Assembly: GCA_023145275.1 (NCBI GenBank)
Contig: JAGLEB010000061.1
Location: forward strand, 1-23,071
Source of the DNA: Flavobacteriales bacterium
GTDB taxonomy: Bacteria; Bacteroidota; Bacteroidia; Flavobacteriales; JADGDT01
DNA: 23,071 nucleotides
Direction of reading: 5' to 3'
Shown here: one piece after another, positions 1 through 6,398 of the stretch
How positions within the stretch are numbered: position 1 is the stretch's first letter
Layout: the number at the start of each line of letters is the position of its first letter
Notes under the pieces: generated by a model
What the model saw: the letters and a program-made list of their open reading frames with translations, nothing else
Databases searched by the model: none
Told to the model about the DNA's origin: nothing
Made by a program: the position numbers and the translations under genes

Positions 1-124
1 TTATAGGTCTATTATACAATTCATCCGTTTTGTTTATTATATAGTTTAATTATTCTTTTTACTTGTTTTCAACAATGAATTATACCTTTTGTTGTGCTTT
101 TGTGCTTCTTATTCTTAAAATGGA

Positions 125-544
125 TTAGTAAATCAACTCAATTATAATTGATTTATCACTACTTAAATTAAATTTGGTACACTTAAAAGAAGGAGCTGAA
201 AAAATAGGTTTGCAATTATTTGAAAAACCATAACCTTCTTTTGGAAGACCAAATAAATTTTTATTTAACTTATCATCAGAATTTCTGTCATGAAAAAGTG
301 CAACAGCATAGTCACCAACAGGTAAGTTTTTGAAAAATATAGTTTCTGAATAGTTGTTTGCTGGCGTCGTATTGTTTTGGTAGTGTTTTCCTTTTTTTGG
401 GAAATCATCTGATTTGTTATATATAGAAACAAAAATATTTCCTTTTAATTCTTTAATGTTTCTTATTTCAATCTTCAAATCATAGGATTGTGAATATCCG
501 TTAAGAGAAGAAATGGCGAAACAAATAAGTAATAAATATTTCAT
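125..544 (-). CDS. Secreted DUF2141 family protein
   Basis: The product is a 139-residue protein with an N-terminal signal peptide (MKYLLLICFAISSLNGYSQS, probable cleavage before QS or SY). The mature part fits the DUF2141 family: an opening beta-strand (YDLKIEIRNI), the segment GNIFVSIYN, then LPVGDYAVALFHDRNSDDKLNKN, which I read as the family's conserved 'G-x-Y-A-hydrophobic-x-x-x-H-D-x-N' core. The function of DUF2141 proteins is not established; the fold is probably an extracytoplasmic beta-sandwich. The frame stays open further upstream to 628, but the signal peptide fixes the ATG at 544. The gene starts 16 bases after a 49-codon membrane mini-ORF on the same strand (561-710), so the two may be co-transcribed. 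Family assignment is confident; the role is unknown. Confidence 0.8.
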   Translation of the reverse strand: MKYLLLICFAISSLNGYSQSYDLKIEIRNIKELKGNIFVSIYNKSDDFPKKGKHYQNNTTPANNYSETIFFKNLPVGDYAVALFHDRNSDDKLNKNLFGLPKEGYGFSNNCKPIFSAPSFKCTKFNLSSDKSIIIELIY

Positions 545-560
545 AGTTTTTTTCAGATAC

Positions 561-710
561 CTATTTCCTAACGGTAATATGTGTTTTAAAGAAATAATAT
601 GATAAATATACCATATAGATACTTGCAAAAAGTAAAACAGGAATATATGCGATTGTTATTTTTAATGAAAAAGCCAATATTATATCAAAAAGATGTAAAA
701 TCATTGTCAT
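561..710 (-). CDS. Putative 49-residue membrane mini-protein
   Basis: Translation of the minus strand gives an ATG-started, TAG-stopped ORF beginning MTMILHLFDIILAFSLKI. Residues about 8-42 are almost entirely hydrophobic or aromatic (for example IPVLLFASIYMVYLSYYFF), and the end is basic (KTHITVRK), which suggests one or two membrane helices with a cytoplasmic tail. It lies directly upstream of the DUF2141 gene with a 16-base gap and has a Bacteroidota-type -7 element just upstream. I do not recognise it. A short AT-rich ORF like this can arise by chance, but the clean hydrophobic composition and operon-like spacing argue for a real small gene. Confidence 0.45.
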   Translation of the reverse strand: MTMILHLFDIILAFSLKITIAYIPVLLFASIYMVYLSYYFFKTHITVRK

Positions 711-727
711 AATGTTTTTTCATAATT

Positions 728-735
728 CAAATATA
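728..735 (-). promoter_or_regulatory. Possible -7 promoter element (TATATTTG)
   Basis: The minus strand reads TATATTTG, a full match to the Bacteroidota -7 consensus TAnnTTTG, 18 bases upstream of the mini-ORF start at 710. I found no TTG at the usual distance for a -33 box, so support is only partial. Confidence 0.3.
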
Positions 736-836
736 TAATTAATTACGGACATTTTTATTTCGTAAGATCAAAGGTAAACACTCCAGGTAAGATAATTTTC
801 TTAAGGGGTATCAGTTTTTAATGTTGGGTAACAATT

Positions 837-864
837 GGCTAAACGCCACTAGTGGTGTTTAGCC
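837..864. terminator. Near-perfect 28-base hairpin, possible terminator
   Basis: GGCTAAACGCCAC and GTGGTGTTTAGCC pair over 13 positions with a single G-T wobble, separated by only TA (the real loop would be larger). It lies about 100 bases past the stop of the thioesterase gene and so could end the minus-strand operon. Neither side has the T tract of a classical intrinsic terminator, so a different role such as RNA 3'-end protection or protein binding is possible. Confidence 0.45.
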
Positions 865-967
865 CCATTATATATCGGATGATAAATTTAACATTTCAAT
901 TTTACTTTTAGCTATAAGCCATTAAAAATAAACAGTAGAACCTAATTGCATAAACGAAAAACTTGAG

Positions 968-1519
968 CTATTTCAAATCTAGCTTCATGTTTTCTCCTTC
1001 AATAATTTTCAAGAAATGACCAGAAGTAAAGTCAATATTCATATCATCAAAAATATTTTGGTAGCGTTTATTTCTAGTCTTTCTTTCTAAAGTTTCTAAA
1101 AATCGTCTAATGTCATTAGAGTTTTCTAAAATTAATCCGGGGACTTTCGCCGATTTGCCATTTTCTCGGGCAACCATCGTGAAATATGAAGAGTTACAAT
1201 GCTTCACTTCACCACTTCGTATATTCATTGAATTTACGCGTATACCCACTACCATTGAAGATCTTCCAGTATAAACAATTTTACTTTTTAAGATCAACAA
1301 ATCACCAACTTCTACTGGCGATAAGAAATCGACCTTATCTACCGAAGCCGTAACAGTATAAAGTCCTGAGAATTTTGAAGCACAAGAAAAGGCTATCTTA
1401 TCCATTAGGGAAAGAACGAACCCTCCGTGAATTTTTCCTGAAAAATTGGAATTTGAAGGAACCATCAATTCCGATAACTCCATCTCACTGTCTTTTGCAC
1501 GTATAAAATTGGGTCTCAT
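968..1519 (-). CDS. Acyl-CoA thioesterase, hotdog fold (YciA/ACOT type)
   Basis: The 183-residue protein has the single-domain hotdog thioesterase pattern: residues 25-50 (NFSGKIHGGFVLSLMDKIAF...) contain the HGG motif (31-33) and the Asp (D40) expected in the active site of YciA/ACOT7-type acyl-CoA thioesterases. These cytosolic enzymes hydrolyse acyl-CoA to free acid and CoA. The strand at about 57-68 (TASVDKVDFLSPVEVGDLL) is the usual substrate-side segment of the family. The last 50 residues are charged and helical, as in many Bacteroidota members. It is the last gene of a four-gene minus-strand run, 11 bases after the nucleotidyltransferase. The neighbours suggest no specific substrate. 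Confidence 0.85.
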   Translation of the reverse strand: MRPNFIRAKDSEMELSELMVPSNSNFSGKIHGGFVLSLMDKIAFSCASKFSGLYTVTASVDKVDFLSPVEVGDLLILKSKIVYTGRSSMVVGIRVNSMNIRSGEVKHCNSSYFTMVARENGKSAKVPGLILENSNDIRRFLETLERKTRNKRYQNIFDDMNIDFTSGHFLKIIEGENMKLDLK

Positions 1520-1530
1520 AAAATATAATT

Positions 1531-2265
1531 CTAGTTTTTTAATTTTTCGAAAAATCTATTTGCTTCATTAAGTTTTTCTACAGATCCAATATCAAACCAA
1601 TAGTTGTTGTTGGATATCCAACGTTTTATGTTGTTGCTTTTAGCAATTTCAATATAGTGTGGAGTTAGTGAGAATTTACCGGTTTTAGGTAGTAGATTTA
1701 GTATTTTAGTATTTACCACATGTATTGCCGCAAATGGCATTCCCGAGAAAGCATCTGTTTCTCTACTCCACTTGTATTCTCCAGATTCAATATTCCTCCA
1801 CCCACACAAATAGTTATCCTTGTCCCAAAGGAATTGTCTGTTAGAATTTCTTTCGAATGATGCAAAAGTTGCTATAGCATCATTGTTAATATGCTCATCC
1901 CATAGATCCGAAATATTAATATCTGTGAGTATGTCTCCATTGTAAATTAATATATCTCCCTCGTCGAAATGATCTTTCGCAAATACCAATCCTCCACCTG
2001 TTTCGAGTACGTCTTTTTCGTATGAGATAATTATTTCAGCATCAATTTTTTTATTTTTGATAAAACTCTCAATCTGATCTGCAAAATAGTGAGTGTTAAT
2101 AATAATTTTTTTGAAATCATTATCGATTAGTTTAGTAATAATCCATTCGAGCATAGGTGTGCCAGAAACTTCTACCAATACTTTTGGTAAATCATTAGTG
2201 ATAGGGCGTAGGCGTGTACCTAAACCCGCAGCAAATATTATTGCCTGTTTCTTGTTTTGTGGCAT
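1531..2265 (-). CDS. MurU/RmlA-type sugar-1-phosphate nucleotidyltransferase
   Basis: The 244-residue enzyme has the complete nucleotidyltransferase signature: AAGLGTRLRP (12-21) for NTP binding, catalytic-site K28 (LPKVL), the ETGGG loop (88-92), NGD (109-111) with a metal-binding Asp, and DIGS (225-228) with a second metal ligand. Its length and motifs fit the short N-acetylmuramate-1-phosphate uridylyltransferases (MurU) better than the longer RmlA or GlmU enzymes. It sits 15 bases after an AmgK-like kinase; in Pseudomonas AmgK makes MurNAc-1-phosphate and MurU turns it into UDP-MurNAc. The inference is that this pair salvages MurNAc (or GlcNAc) from cell-wall turnover. A mannose- or glucose-1-phosphate substrate cannot be excluded from sequence alone. 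Confidence 0.8.
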   Translation of the reverse strand: MPQNKKQAIIFAAGLGTRLRPITNDLPKVLVEVSGTPMLEWIITKLIDNDFKKIIINTHYFADQIESFIKNKKIDAEIIISYEKDVLETGGGLVFAKDHFDEGDILIYNGDILTDINISDLWDEHINNDAIATFASFERNSNRQFLWDKDNYLCGWRNIESGEYKWSRETDAFSGMPFAAIHVVNTKILNLLPKTGKFSLTPHYIEIAKSNNIKRWISNNNYWFDIGSVEKLNEANRFFEKLKN

Positions 2266-2280
2266 TAGAAATTGTTTTCC

Positions 2281-3735
2281 TTATTTGAAGTCGTTTATTA
2301 AAATATTTTGTTCAATATGGTGAACTTTTATTTTAACATTAAACTTTTTATTCAAATGCCTTGCAAGATGTTCAGCACTATAAACTGACCTGTGTTGCCC
2401 TCCAGTACATCCAAAGTTTACCATAATGTGAGAGAACTCTCTATCTATAAATCGTTCAACAGCCCTGTCGACCAATGAATAAACAGAGTCTAAATGAATT
2501 TTCATGTCTATTTCTTTATCTAAAAATTCTATTACAGGCTGATCTCTTCCCGTAAGTTTTTTGTATGGCTCATATCTCCCAGGATTGTGAATCCATCTAC
2601 AATCAAAAACATATCCTCCTCCGTTGCCCGAAGTGTCTTGAGGTATTCCTTTCTTGTAAGAAAAGCTCGTTATTGTTACATTTAACCTCTCTACTTTAGA
2701 AATATTTAATAACTTTTCGGAGCTAGTAATAGCATTTAATGCAGCCATTAAATGTGGAATTTCAATATCAATTTTATTGTTATCTAATATCCATTTTAGA
2801 TTTGAAATAGCAAAGGGTATACTTTTTAGAAAATGAGATTTCTTTTCGTAAAACCCTCTAAATCCGTAGGCTCCCATTGCTTGCATTATTCTAATCAATA
2901 CAAATGGGTAGAATTGTTTTTTGAATAATTCTGGATCTACATCAAAGTAATTTTTTGCATTTTCGATATATTCATCAACTAGCTCCTCCCTTAGAGATTG
3001 TGGAATATTAGCCTTCGCATCATATAATAAAGATGCAAGATCGTATTGAAGAGCACCTTTTCTACCTCCTTGATAATCGATAAACCAAGGTTTGCTATCT
3101 ACCATCATTATATTTCTACTCTGAAAATCTCTAAAAAGAAAGTAGTCAGAATCTGCCTTGTTTAAGAAATCAATAAGTGTTGAAAAATCGTTTTCTAGGC
3201 TCTGTTCATTGAATTCAATACCTGCAAGTTTAAGAAAATAGTATTTAAAATAACTCAGATCCCAATGCATTGATTGCTTGTCGAAAGCTTCTCTAGGGTA
3301 TGCCACCGAATAATCAAGTCCTTGATTAGCCTTAAACTGAAATTCGGGTAAAGCAACAACTACTTTTTTTACGTTTTCTTTCAGTATCTCGCTGTAGTTA
3401 GCCTTGGTTTTTGCTTCTTCTAAGACCGAAAACAGAGTGTTATGACCTAAATCTTCCTGAAGGTATATTCCGTATTTTAAATTTTCTTTAAAAATTTCGG
3501 GAACTCGAAGTCCTTGCTTTTTAAAATGTTTGCTATATGTTATAAATGCAACATTCTCTTTATAGTCGCTATTGAAAGCTCCTATTGCAGTTTTGTTTTC
3601 ACTTTTTAATCTGAAATATTCTCTACTCGAACCAGATTGTGGAAGTTTGTTAACAGTAATAGTTTTTTCGCCTGACCACTCCTCAAATAGATTGCTCAGT
3701 AATTGTTCTTTATCGGTAAATTTTTGTTCGCTCAT
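2281..3735 (-). CDS. AmgK-like sugar kinase fused to RapZ C-terminal domain
   Basis: This 484-residue protein has two domains. Residues about 15-340 are an aminoglycoside-phosphotransferase-type kinase with catalytic loop FRDFQSRN (201-208; D203, N208) and metal motif IDYQGG (219-224). This is the pattern of AmgK, the anomeric MurNAc/GlcNAc kinase, in which the usual HxD histidine is replaced. Residues 352-480 match the RapZ C-terminal domain, with FDCRWIHNPGRYEP and the signature GCTGGQHRSVY (442-452). The P-loop nucleotide-binding half of true RapZ is absent. In E. coli the RapZ C-terminal half binds glucosamine-6-phosphate and the sRNA GlmZ. The next gene is a MurU-like transferase 15 bases away. 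I infer a kinase whose activity or partner is tuned by an amino-sugar sensor. Domain calls are firm; the substrate is inferred. Confidence 0.85.
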   Translation of the reverse strand: MSEQKFTDKEQLLSNLFEEWSGEKTITVNKLPQSGSSREYFRLKSENKTAIGAFNSDYKENVAFITYSKHFKKQGLRVPEIFKENLKYGIYLQEDLGHNTLFSVLEEAKTKANYSEILKENVKKVVVALPEFQFKANQGLDYSVAYPREAFDKQSMHWDLSYFKYYFLKLAGIEFNEQSLENDFSTLIDFLNKADSDYFLFRDFQSRNIMMVDSKPWFIDYQGGRKGALQYDLASLLYDAKANIPQSLREELVDEYIENAKNYFDVDPELFKKQFYPFVLIRIMQAMGAYGFRGFYEKKSHFLKSIPFAISNLKWILDNNKIDIEIPHLMAALNAITSSEKLLNISKVERLNVTITSFSYKKGIPQDTSGNGGGYVFDCRWIHNPGRYEPYKKLTGRDQPVIEFLDKEIDMKIHLDSVYSLVDRAVERFIDREFSHIMVNFGCTGGQHRSVYSAEHLARHLNKKFNVKIKVHHIEQNILINDFK

Positions 3736-3749
3736 ATTTGTGATACTGT

Positions 3750-4367
3750 TTAATTAAAAGTCCATTTGTTATTTACAAACAAGACTTCTATCAATTTGAA
3801 ATTAATTAAATCAGCGAGAATCCACTCTGTTCTGAATCTGGAAACTTTAGAAACAGAAAGAATATCGCTTAATTCACAATGTTCATTTTCGTTTATAAAA
3901 CTAAGAATATTTTTCTCCGTTTCGGTGATTTTAAAAGTTTTAACCTTTTTTATTTTGCGTGATTTCACAGCTTTAAATAAAACTGTCGGCATTGGCAAAA
4001 CCTCGTCATGAATCCGAGTATAAGCTATCTTCTTTTTATCGGTATCGATTGCAAAGTATGGTTTGTTTCTTCCTTCATATACAACTAATTCTAGTATGTT
4101 CTTACCTTCTACTATCCACTCATGAAATTCTAAATTTAATTTCGGACTACAGTACTCGTCTGCTGCAAATTCTAGCATATGCCTCTCTTCTTGTGGCCTA
4201 CAGCCCTTAATCTTACCATTGTCTTTCACTCCAACTAAAAGCCTTCCGCCATCGGTATTAGCAAATGCAGATAAGGTCTTTGCAATTTTGCGCATTTCGC
4301 TTATGGTATATTTGAAATCAAGCTTCTGATGTTCGCCTTCAAAAATTAATTTTAGGATGTGGTGCAT
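3750..4367 (-). CDS. AlbA_2 (Schlafen-type) domain protein with winged helix
   Basis: The N-terminal about 130 residues form an AlbA_2 domain: FEGEHQKLDFK (9-19) is the usual 'E-x-x-x-x-(E/D)-x-K' start, and SAFANTDGGRLLVGVKDNG (33-51) is the family hallmark 'A-F-A-N-T-D-G-G-x-L-x-x-G-V-x-D-x-G'. Residues about 145-205 look like a winged helix (TEKNILSFI ... EWILADLINFKLIEV). AlbA_2 proteins are usually annotated as putative DNA- or RNA-binding or ATP-binding transcriptional regulators; the actual role is unknown. The frame extends two codons upstream to a TTG at 4373, but the ATG at 4367 gives MHHILKLIFEG and is the simpler start (205 residues). It is the first gene of the run into the kinase-RapZ gene (14-base gap), so it may regulate that operon. 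Confidence 0.8.
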   Translation of the reverse strand: MHHILKLIFEGEHQKLDFKYTISEMRKIAKTLSAFANTDGGRLLVGVKDNGKIKGCRPQEERHMLEFAADEYCSPKLNLEFHEWIVEGKNILELVVYEGRNKPYFAIDTDKKKIAYTRIHDEVLPMPTVLFKAVKSRKIKKVKTFKITETEKNILSFINENEHCELSDILSVSKVSRFRTEWILADLINFKLIEVLFVNNKWTFN

Positions 4368-4572
4368 ATGCAATTATAGTGATAAATTTAAATATTGGCT
4401 ATAAGAAAAAGCTAATCTCTTTTTCGAAATTTATATATATCTGTTGTTCCTGTTTAGTTATGTGTACTGTATAGTTTTTCTAATAGTATTTGGGTTGTGA
4501 TGTATTTTTTTATGATTAACTATTCAAAGCAATAAATAATTATAGATATTTGCCATTAAAGAAATTATCTAG

Positions 4573-4953
4573 ATGAATTCACTTGGAGAACATATATTGA
4601 TAGAGTTGTATAATTGCGACATTGAACTAATCGACAATTCTATTGATCTGGAGATAGTAATGTTAAAATCTGCAGATATTGCGAAAGCCACAGTTGTAAA
4701 ATCAATTTTTCATAATTTTTCACCACAAGGGGTTACAGGAGTGATAGTTGTAGAAGAAAGCCATTTTGCTATACATACTTGGCCAGAGCACGGATATGCT
4801 GCGGTAGATTTGTTTACTTGCTCTGATGAAATGGATTATGAAGCAGCGTATATGTTTTTGGTAGATGCTCTGAAAGCTCAGAGTCATTCCTTTAAAAAGG
4901 TATTGAGAGGGGAAAAAGAATTTATCTCGAAAGATATTATGGCGCAGCATTAA
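4573..4953 (+). CDS. speD: S-adenosylmethionine decarboxylase proenzyme (class 1B)
   Basis: The 126-residue proenzyme decarboxylates S-adenosylmethionine to provide the aminopropyl donor for spermidine synthesis. It has the short bacterial/archaeal layout: self-cleavage site E62-S63 (EESHFAIHTWPEHG), where S63 becomes the pyruvoyl group, H68 for processing and C83 (DLFTCSDEM) as the catalytic acid. These numbers coincide with those of the Thermotoga maritima enzyme. No spermidine synthase (speE) or arginine/ornithine decarboxylase is adjacent. It is divergently transcribed from the AlbA_2 gene across 205 bases, in which I see only a weak one-mismatch -7 element (GATATTTG, 4545-4552). Confidence 0.95.
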   Translation: MNSLGEHILIELYNCDIELIDNSIDLEIVMLKSADIAKATVVKSIFHNFSPQGVTGVIVVEESHFAIHTWPEHGYAAVDLFTCSDEMDYEAAYMFLVDALKAQSHSFKKVLRGEKEFISKDIMAQH

Positions 4954-5003
4954 CAACTTATATGTAGTACTGTGAATGCTTGAATCTGCTGAAAATAATG
5001 TCT

Positions 5004-5030
5004 AAAAAAAAGCCCCAGAAAACTGAGGCT
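5004..5030 (-). terminator. Intrinsic terminator of queA
   Basis: On the minus strand AGCCTCAG-TTTT-CTGGGGCT forms an 8-bp hairpin (one wobble) followed directly by a run of eight Ts. It begins 26 bases past the queA stop. The plus strand has no T tract after the hairpin, so it mainly serves queA, although it also lies between queA and the convergent speD. Confidence 0.85.
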
Positions 5031-5056
5031 AATAATTTATATGTATTGAATTTCGT

Positions 5057-6109
5057 TTAGTCGATAATCAACATCGCATCACCGTAAGAATAGAAACGGT
5101 ATCCTTCTTTTACAGCTTCTTTATATGCTTCCATCATAAAGTCGTATCCTGCAAATGCACCTATCATCATCATCAATGTTGATTTTGGAGTATGGAAATT
5201 TGTCACCATGCAGTTTGCAATACTAAATTTGTATGGAGGGAAAATAAACTTATTAGTCCATCCTTCGAATTCTTTTAGTGTTCCACTTGAAGAAACAGAA
5301 CTTTCTATAGCTCTCATAGAAGTTGTACCAACGGCACAAACACGTTTGTTTCTAGTTTTAGCACTATTGATCATTTCAACAGCTGGAGTCTCAATTTTAA
5401 TCTTTTCAGAATCCATTTTGTGCTTAGACAAATCTTCAACTTCAACTGGGTTAAATGTACCTAATCCAACATGTAGAGTCAGCTCTGCAAAATCAATACC
5501 TTTTATCTCAAGGCGTTTCATCAAGTGCTTAGAGAAATGTAAACCAGCAGTTGGAGCTGCAACAGCACCTTCTTCTTTTGCATAGATAGTTTGGTATCTT
5601 TCACTGTCAATCTCTTCTAAGTCTCTTTTGATGTATTTAGGAAGTGGAGTTTGACCTAATTCGTTCAATTTTTCTCTAAACTCTTCGTACGATCCATCAT
5701 ACAAAAATCTTAAAGTACGACCTCTTGAAGTAGTATTGTCAATTACTTCAGCTACTAAACTTTCATCTTCTCCGAAGTACAATTTGTTTCCGATACGGAT
5801 TTTACGAGCAGGATCAACTAAAACATCCCAAAGTCTTTGTTCTGAATTTAGTTCTCTTAACAAGAAAACTTCAATACGAGCTCCTGTTTTTTCTTTGTTA
5901 CCAAACATTCTAGCAGGAAAAACCTTAGTGTTGTTAAGTATCAATACATCACCATCATCGAAATATTCAATTAGATCTTTGAATTTTCTGTGCTCAATTT
6001 TTTTAGTATCGCGGTGCAATACCATTAGCTTAGCTTCATCTCTGTGTTCTGCAGGATACTCAGCTAATAATTCTTCAGGTAAATCAAATCTAAAATTAGA
6101 AAGCTTCAT
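5057..6109 (-). CDS. queA: S-adenosylmethionine:tRNA ribosyltransferase-isomerase
   Basis: QueA transfers and isomerises the ribosyl group of S-adenosylmethionine onto preQ1 at the wobble base of GUN-anticodon tRNAs, giving epoxyqueuosine. The 350-residue protein is full length for the family and carries its conserved blocks: LNNTKVFPARM (58-68), GAVAAPTAGLHF (181-192), HVGLGTF (213-219), GTTSMRAIES (261-270), TNFHTPKSTL (303-312) and the C-terminal YGDAMLI (342-348). It appears to be monocistronic, with a good promoter about 55 bases upstream and an intrinsic terminator downstream. No other queuosine genes are in the window. Confidence 0.97.
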   Translation of the reverse strand: MKLSNFRFDLPEELLAEYPAEHRDEAKLMVLHRDTKKIEHRKFKDLIEYFDDGDVLILNNTKVFPARMFGNKEKTGARIEVFLLRELNSEQRLWDVLVDPARKIRIGNKLYFGEDESLVAEVIDNTTSRGRTLRFLYDGSYEEFREKLNELGQTPLPKYIKRDLEEIDSERYQTIYAKEEGAVAAPTAGLHFSKHLMKRLEIKGIDFAELTLHVGLGTFNPVEVEDLSKHKMDSEKIKIETPAVEMINSAKTRNKRVCAVGTTSMRAIESSVSSSGTLKEFEGWTNKFIFPPYKFSIANCMVTNFHTPKSTLMMMIGAFAGYDFMMEAYKEAVKEGYRFYSYGDAMLIID

Positions 6110-6165
6110 CTATGTGTTTTTAATTAATTCTAGTCAAAAAAATGCTGAAATAAAAATTCAGCTGA

Positions 6166-6197
6166 CAAATATACAACCTCAAACTAGGCGTTGTCAA
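6166..6197 (-). promoter_or_regulatory. queA promoter, TTG-N21-TATATTTG
   Basis: The minus strand has TTG (6197-6195), exactly 21 bases, then TATATTTG (6173-6166). This matches the primary-sigma promoter of Bacteroidota (-33 TTG, -7 TAnnTTTG) in both boxes and spacing. Transcription would start near 6160 and give a leader of about 50 bases before the queA ATG. Confidence 0.75.
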
Positions 6198-6347
6198 GTT
6201 TTTAGTCTAGTATTTTGATGTTTATTTTTATAAAAGTAGATCTAAAAGCTACTTTCTAAATATCTAAATTGTTTTTTTTAGATATTAGATATTAAAAAAC
6301 GGAGTTTAGCTGGGCTAGATAAATATTTTAATAAGGAAGTAGCTGAG

Positions 6348-6380
6348 AAAAAAATATGTAATAATCAATATTGAGTTATT
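6348..6380 (-). terminator. Possible weak terminator after aroA
   Basis: On the minus strand, AATAACTCAATATTGATTATT (6380-6360) folds on itself around TCAATATTGA with one bulged C. It is followed five bases later by seven Ts (6354-6348). The stem is nearly all A-T, so it is weak, but it is in the right place 18 bases past the aroA stop. Confidence 0.4.
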
Positions 6381-6398
6381 AGAGTTTTCCTAAGTGAG

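Larger units (their letters stand above)
711..967. other. Intergenic region between two minus-strand units
   Basis: This stretch separates the end of the thioesterase gene from the mini-ORF/DUF2141 unit. It holds the strong hairpin at 837-864 and the possible promoter at 728-735. I see no coding sequence in it on either strand. Confidence 0.6.
6110..6398. other. Intergenic region between queA and aroA
   Basis: This 289-base AT-rich stretch contains the queA promoter (6166-6197) and a possible aroA terminator (6348-6380). It also has an AT-only inverted repeat (AATATCTAAA at 6259-6268 with TTTAGATATT at 6277-6286) of doubtful meaning. I see no coding sequence. Confidence 0.6.

Noticed and set aside
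1..124. Open frame at the left edge on the plus strand (positions 2-49).
   Set aside because: It is only 15 codons with no recognisable protein motif, and cannot be told from non-coding AT-rich DNA.
4374..4572. Searched the speD/AlbA_2 divergent region for a riboswitch.
   Set aside because: I saw no conserved riboswitch-like helices, only AT-rich sequence and one imperfect -7 element.
6138..6163. Short hairpin (GCTGAA/TTCAGC) followed by a T run on the minus strand, looking like an attenuator before queA.
   Set aside because: The stem has only six pairs, and its 5' arm lies at or before the predicted transcription start, so it would not be fully transcribed.
6259..6286. AT-only inverted repeat between queA and aroA.
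   Set aside because: It has low complexity and weak stability; such pairings are expected by chance in this base composition.
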